Origin: Clostridia bacterium
Lineage (GTDB): Bacteria; Bacillota; Clostridia; Christensenellales; UBA1242
DNA length: 6,138 bases
Direction: 5' to 3'
Assembly: GCA_017964105.1 (NCBI GenBank)
Contig: JAGCSP010000034.1
Span: forward strand, 1-6,138
Part shown: one piece after another, positions 3,999 through 6,138 of the stretch
How positions within the stretch are numbered: position 1 is the first letter of the stretch
Layout of the letters: every line of letters begins with the position of its first letter
Position numbers and translations under genes: made by a program
The notes under the pieces: model-generated
Databases searched by the model: none
What the model saw: the letters and a program-made list of their open reading frames with translations, nothing else
Told to the model about the DNA's origin: nothing

Positions 3999-6138
3999 TT
4001 ATTCAGAAATGAGTGATAACACTACTTCTGGTACAGGTAAACCATTGCGTACCAAGTCAACTGAACTACCATTTAACTTCCAATATGTCTTTGTAATTCC
4101 ACTTGGTAACAACCAACTAGATGATGCAAAGCCATTGTCAGTAAATGCTTTTGCTCTTGCTTCTAAGTCACTTTGTGTTGAACCTGTGCTATTAAATGTA
4201 GCAATACCCTTTTGGTCTTTCACATCACCTTTTACCACACTATACATACAACCTTGTACATAACCTGCACCTGTTGCATCTGGTTTGTCAGATGGTTTTA
4301 AGTGTGTTTCAGATGTTGAGTAGCATAATTTGCCAGATTCAAATGAAATTGTTACATATGATCTTGCAACTACGCCTGCTACTTGTTGTAAACTGCTGCT
4401 TGCTGATGGATTTCTCATAAGTGTTACAGCAAAACCAAAGTTGCGTGAGCCTGTGAATTTCACATTAGCACCACAATCACTAATTACACCAGCAATGATT
4501 TCGCCTGCAAAGCCACCATTGTCTGTACCACCAAGGGTTACATTTTCAACATAGCTTGCAACTACACTTGCATGTAATTGTTGATTTGCTTCAAATTCTG
4601 CCTTGTCATTTACTTTTACAGCAATACCGTCTATATTCATGTAACCAACAAGACCGCCAGTTACAAATGTTCTTACCATATTGCCTTTAATTGAAATGCT
4701 GCAATCTTTTACTACACAGCCATAAATGCTGTATTGTGCTTCATACTCTTCTTCTGTAGCGTAAGGTTTGATGCTGCTATAAGACTCTCTTAATACACCA
4801 GCTATACCACCAGCATATGTTCCGTTACTATCAGAAATTGATAATCCTGGAATTGTGATATCCATGCTTACATAGCATTTGTGAATCTTACCACTTTCGT
4901 TTGATCCAACTACGCCACCAGCAACCATGTAATTTACACTATCAATATTTGAATCGTGATTTGTTACATCAATGCCATAGCCTGCTTCTGTATCTACTAC
5001 TGAACTTGTGATAAGTCCTGTATTTACACCAGCAACGCCACCAGCATACACTGTGCGTTTTGTATTACCAAGTACTTCACCAATTATTACACTTACTTTG
5101 CCAGTAATATTTGTTGTTACAATACTGCCACCATTATATGCTGCAACGCCTGCCACAAACACATTCTTAATGCTTGAGCATGCTTCAATTGTTGAACTTT
5201 CTGCACCATTTACTGTGCAATCTTTAATTAAACCATAGTTGTATCCTGCAATACCTGCTACAGCAATTCTGCCTTGAAGATTTGCATCTACTACTTCTAT
5301 GTTTTCAATAATAGCTGTTTTGATTTGAGATGTACCATTGTATGCTGCTACTACACCAACAATGTTGTGGTCAGTTTCAGATGCAACTGATACATTTTCT
5401 AGTGTTGCAGTAAAGTTTGCAAATTTTAAATCAGATACTTTTGCATTGCTGCCAAGTGTATCAATAAATCCTGCATTCTTAGCTGTTGCAACAACTGTCA
5501 AATTGCTAATGGTTGGGCTTGTGCCAGCACCTAACTCACCTTTTACTTGATGGATGAATGGTTTTTCTGGACTTCCAAGTGGTGTCCATACTCTGCCTGC
5601 CATGTCAATATCATTTTTGATTACAAATAAGATTACTTCACCAGCAGCTGCATTGTCTACTTCGTCATGCATTGCTAACAATTGATCTGCATTTGTAATT
5701 TCTGTAATTTTATCAACATTGTTAATGCCATCGCTAGATGTTGAGTCAGAATATGTTAAATATGGATAACCATTATTTACTGTACTTAACATACCCCAAA
5801 CATTATTAAAGTCCCAAGTTACGTCTTCATCATACACTCTCTTGTATGTACCATCTTGGTATTTCCATTCGTAGTTATATGATTTGTATGTTGTTTGTGT
5901 TTTTAATTCTTCTGAAGACTTTGATACTGCTGTGTATACATCATCTACTGGAAGATATTTTTCAAAATTGTTTGTAATTTCAATTGTGTCTGTTTCTTCT
6001 TTCATGGTGCTTAAGTAATAGTTACCAGCAATTGTGTTGACTCTTACTGCACCTTCGGTGATTTCACTTGTGAATTTACCAGTGTAATTTGTATGAACAA
6101 TACCAGCAATATATAATGTACCAGTACCTTTCATATCA
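3999..6138 (-). CDS. Large GLUG-repeat protein, probably surface or secreted; N-terminus outside window
   Basis: The frame runs from the right edge to a TAA at 3999 and is still open at the edge, so it is the C-terminal part of a longer protein. Numbering from the first Met in view (6134), 711 residues are visible. Near-repeats of the form AGGxxGxNxGxI occur at about 292-303 (VAGIAGYNYGLI), 327-338, 363-375, 404-417, 440-447, 491-498 and 539-551. These are GLUG-type repeats, which usually build a beta-solenoid in extracellular proteins. A module opens with ITNADQLLAMHDEV and NDIDMAGRVWTPLGSP (146-190), the usual lead-in of such domains. Before it, WDFNNVWGMLS and NNGYPYLTY (107-128) resemble the usual close of a preceding module, and YWKLNGSSVDLVRNGLPVP near the end is similar. 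No LPXTG, choline-binding or membrane anchor is seen at the C-terminus. The function is unknown; adhesion or surface display is inference. Confidence 0.8.
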   Translation of the reverse strand, partial: DMKGTGTLYIAGIVHTNYTGKFTSEITEGAVRVNTIAGNYYLSTMKEETDTIEITNNFEKYLPVDDVYTAVSKSSEELKTQTTYKSYNYEWKYQDGTYKRVYDEDVTWDFNNVWGMLSTVNNGYPYLTYSDSTSSDGINNVDKITEITNADQLLAMHDEVDNAAAGEVILFVIKNDIDMAGRVWTPLGSPEKPFIHQVKGELGAGTSPTISNLTVVATAKNAGFIDTLGSNAKVSDLKFANFTATLENVSVASETDHNIVGVVAAYNGTSQIKTAIIENIEVVDANLQGRIAVAGIAGYNYGLIKDCTVNGAESSTIEACSSIKNVFVAGVAAYNGGSIVTTNITGKVSVIIGEVLGNTKRTVYAGGVAGVNTGLITSSVVDTEAGYGIDVTNHDSNIDSVNYMVAGGVVGSNESGKIHKCYVSMDITIPGLSISDSNGTYAGGIAGVLRESYSSIKPYATEEEYEAQYSIYGCVVKDCSISIKGNMVRTFVTGGLVGYMNIDGIAVKVNDKAEFEANQQLHASVVASYVENVTLGGTDNGGFAGEIIAGVISDCGANVKFTGSRNFGFAVTLMRNPSASSSLQQVAGVVARSYVTISFESGKLCYSTSETHLKPSDKPDATGAGYVQGCMYSVVKGDVKDQKGIATFNSTGSTQSDLEARAKAFTDNGFASSSWLLPSGITKTYWKLNGSSVDLVRNGLPVPEVVLSLISE

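Noticed and set aside
3952..4263. Plus-strand frame starting in the terminator region
   Set aside because: It begins in the hairpin between convergent genes and then runs antisense to the GLUG-type gene; no SD or family motif.
4321..5400. Repetitive pattern resembling a CRISPR array
   Set aside because: The repeats are short, uneven and in one reading frame, explained by the GLUG-type protein repeats.
6132..6134. Met at 6134 as the true start of the GLUG-type protein
   Set aside because: The frame is still open at the window edge, the first residues look like mid-repeat sequence, and there is no signal peptide or space to see an SD.

Overview
The window comes from an AT-rich bacterium with a Clostridia-like gene set (low-GC Bacillota). 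The indications are a SpoVG homologue, a release factor 1 with the PxT form PET, a zinc-ribbon L31, the order rpmE-prmC-prfA, and murC lying next to spoVG. All five stop codons visible in the window are TAA. Species cannot be fixed from the sequence; an uncultured gut-type Clostridia lineage is plausible but is inference.

Layout, left to right. From 1 to 2030 the minus strand carries a translation cluster, in transcription order rpmE (ribosomal protein L31), prmC (release-factor glutamine methyltransferase) and prfA (release factor 1, C-terminus cut by the window edge). A good sigma-A-type promoter lies just upstream of rpmE. A hairpin with a T-run between rpmE and prmC looks like a partial terminator. 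prmC and prfA overlap by one base (TAATG). The enzyme and its substrate are therefore adjacent: PrmC methylates the glutamine of the GGQ motif, which is visible in this prfA. From 2107 to 3453 on the minus strand is murC, the first Mur ligase of peptidoglycan precursor synthesis. It is intact but has an altered HNxxN motif and a GTG start without a Shine-Dalgarno sequence. Across a 94-base divergent intergenic region, spoVG (3548 to 3826) reads on the plus strand from an extended -10 promoter and ends at its own terminator.

From 3999 to the right edge on the minus strand is the last part (at least 711 residues) of a large repetitive protein. It has many GGxxGxN-type (GLUG-like) repeats and so is probably a surface or secreted beta-solenoid protein. 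It converges on spoVG, and a strong two-way terminator hairpin separates them.

Most of the window is conserved housekeeping sequence. I see no clear undescribed system. The places worth a second look are the rpmE-prmC leader (hairpin, small overlapping reading frame, no Shine-Dalgarno for prmC), the murC start and HNxxN change, and the GLUG-type protein with what look like repeated modules. There is no gene-free stretch over 300 bases, and I saw no tRNA, rRNA, CRISPR array or insertion sequence.
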